DNA from: Streptosporangiaceae bacterium
Lineage (GTDB): Bacteria > Actinomycetota > Actinomycetes > Streptosporangiales > Streptosporangiaceae
Direction: 5' to 3'
Length of the DNA stretch: 6,163 nt
Assembly (NCBI GenBank): GCA_030040475.1
Contig: JASHTQ010000576.1
Location: forward strand, 1-6,163
Part shown: piece after piece, positions 5,814-6,163 of the stretch
How positions within the stretch are numbered: the stretch's first letter is position 1
Layout: each line of letters begins with the position of its first letter
Translations under genes and position numbers: made by a program
Notes under the pieces: model-generated
Database searches by the model: none
Told to the model about the DNA's origin: nothing
Seen by the model: only the letters and a program-made list of their open reading frames with translations

Positions 5814-6163
5814 ATGAAGGTCGAAGGCTGGCTGTTCCTGGGCTGCGGGATCTTCTTCGGCGGCGCGGACATCGTGTACTGGTACACATCCCACGACCCG
5901 ACCGGCACGGTCGCGCTCGCGATGGCCGTCGGGCTGGCCGTGCTGACCGGCTTCTACGTGCTGTTCACCGGCCGCCGCCTGCCCAAGCGCCCGGAAGACG
6001 ACAGCTACGGCGAGATCGCCGAAGGCACCGGCGAGATCGGCTTCTTCAGCCCGCACAGCTGGTGGCCGCTGTTCCTCGGCCTCGGCGCCGCCGCCGCCGC
6101 CCTCGGCTTCGCGATCGGCTGGTGGATGTTCCTCATCGGCATGCTCTGGACCGTCTTCGCCAC
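5814..6163 (+). CDS. ctaF: Cytochrome c oxidase subunit IV, actinobacterial CtaF type, 3' end beyond window
   Basis: Small membrane subunit of the actinobacterial aa3 oxidase, with no catalytic cofactor; thought to stabilise the complex. 116 complete codons are visible of a family usually about 130-140 residues long, so only the last part is missing. The N-terminus MKVEGWLFLGCGIFFGGADIVYW forms helix one (about 5-25), a second helix spans about 32-52, and the loop EIAEGTGEIGFFSPHSWWP (67-85) carries the GFFSPHSWWP signature that identifies the family. A third helix begins near 86, an Ala-rich stretch (92-96) follows, and a fourth, WWMFLIGMLW, is cut by the window edge. The ATG is preceded by AGGGTAGG (5798-5805) 8 bases upstream, partly inside the ctaD stop. 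Only 14 bases separate it from ctaD, so the two are co-transcribed. No frameshift or missing signature is seen in the visible part. Confidence 0.94.
   Translation, partial: MKVEGWLFLGCGIFFGGADIVYWYTSHDPTGTVALAMAVGLAVLTGFYVLFTGRRLPKRPEDDSYGEIAEGTGEIGFFSPHSWWPLFLGLGAAAAALGFAIGWWMFLIGMLWTVFA

Noticed and set aside
1..6163. CRISPR array, tRNA or rRNA gene, insertion sequence, or phage or plasmid genes
   Set aside because: No regularly spaced repeats, cloverleaf-like segments, transposase motifs or terminal inverted repeats were seen; all long stretches are explained by the listed genes.

Overview
The window looks like chromosomal DNA of a high-GC Gram-positive bacterium (Actinomycetota). The coding sequence is strongly G/C-biased at third codon positions, and non-ATG starts are frequent. 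The gene set points the same way: an actinobacterial-type aa3 cytochrome c oxidase operon (ctaC-ctaD-ctaF) in which the small subunit IV, CtaF, directly follows subunit I. Genus cannot be assigned from the sequence alone; a soil or acid-tolerant actinomycete is a guess based only on the secreted S53 (sedolisin-type) protease.

Layout. 1-1394 (minus): the N-terminal 465 residues of a secreted S53 peptidase, with signal peptide, propeptide and first part of the catalytic domain; its 3' end, including the catalytic serine, lies beyond the left edge. 1395-1674: divergent intergenic region with promoter-like motifs and two short dyads. 1675-2688 (plus): ctaG-type cytochrome c oxidase assembly membrane protein, probably translated from a leaderless mRNA. 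2376-2939 (minus): a TusA-family sulfur-carrier protein. Its core ends about 8 bases from the ctaG stop, but no stop follows, so the frame continues antisense through the ctaG 3' end. 2940-3205: divergent intergenic region between tusA and ctaC. 3206-4093 (plus): ctaC, oxidase subunit II, a lipoprotein with a complete CuA site. 4090-5799 (plus): ctaD, oxidase subunit I, with all heme and CuB ligands and both proton-channel signatures. 5814 to the right edge (plus): ctaF, subunit IV, cut by the window end.

How the genes fit together. ctaC, ctaD and ctaF form one tightly packed operon (4-base overlap, then a 14-base gap) for the terminal oxidase that takes electrons from the cytochrome bc complex, reduces O2 to water and pumps protons. 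CtaG is an assembly factor for the same enzyme and sits just upstream as a separate transcription unit. TusA is a cytoplasmic persulfide carrier with no proven link to the oxidase. The protease is a separate secreted function transcribed away from the rest. No previously undescribed system is evident. The points most worth a second look are the missing tusA stop codon with its 313-base antisense overlap of ctaG, the leaderless-type ctaG start, and the two consecutive TTG starts of ctaC and ctaD.
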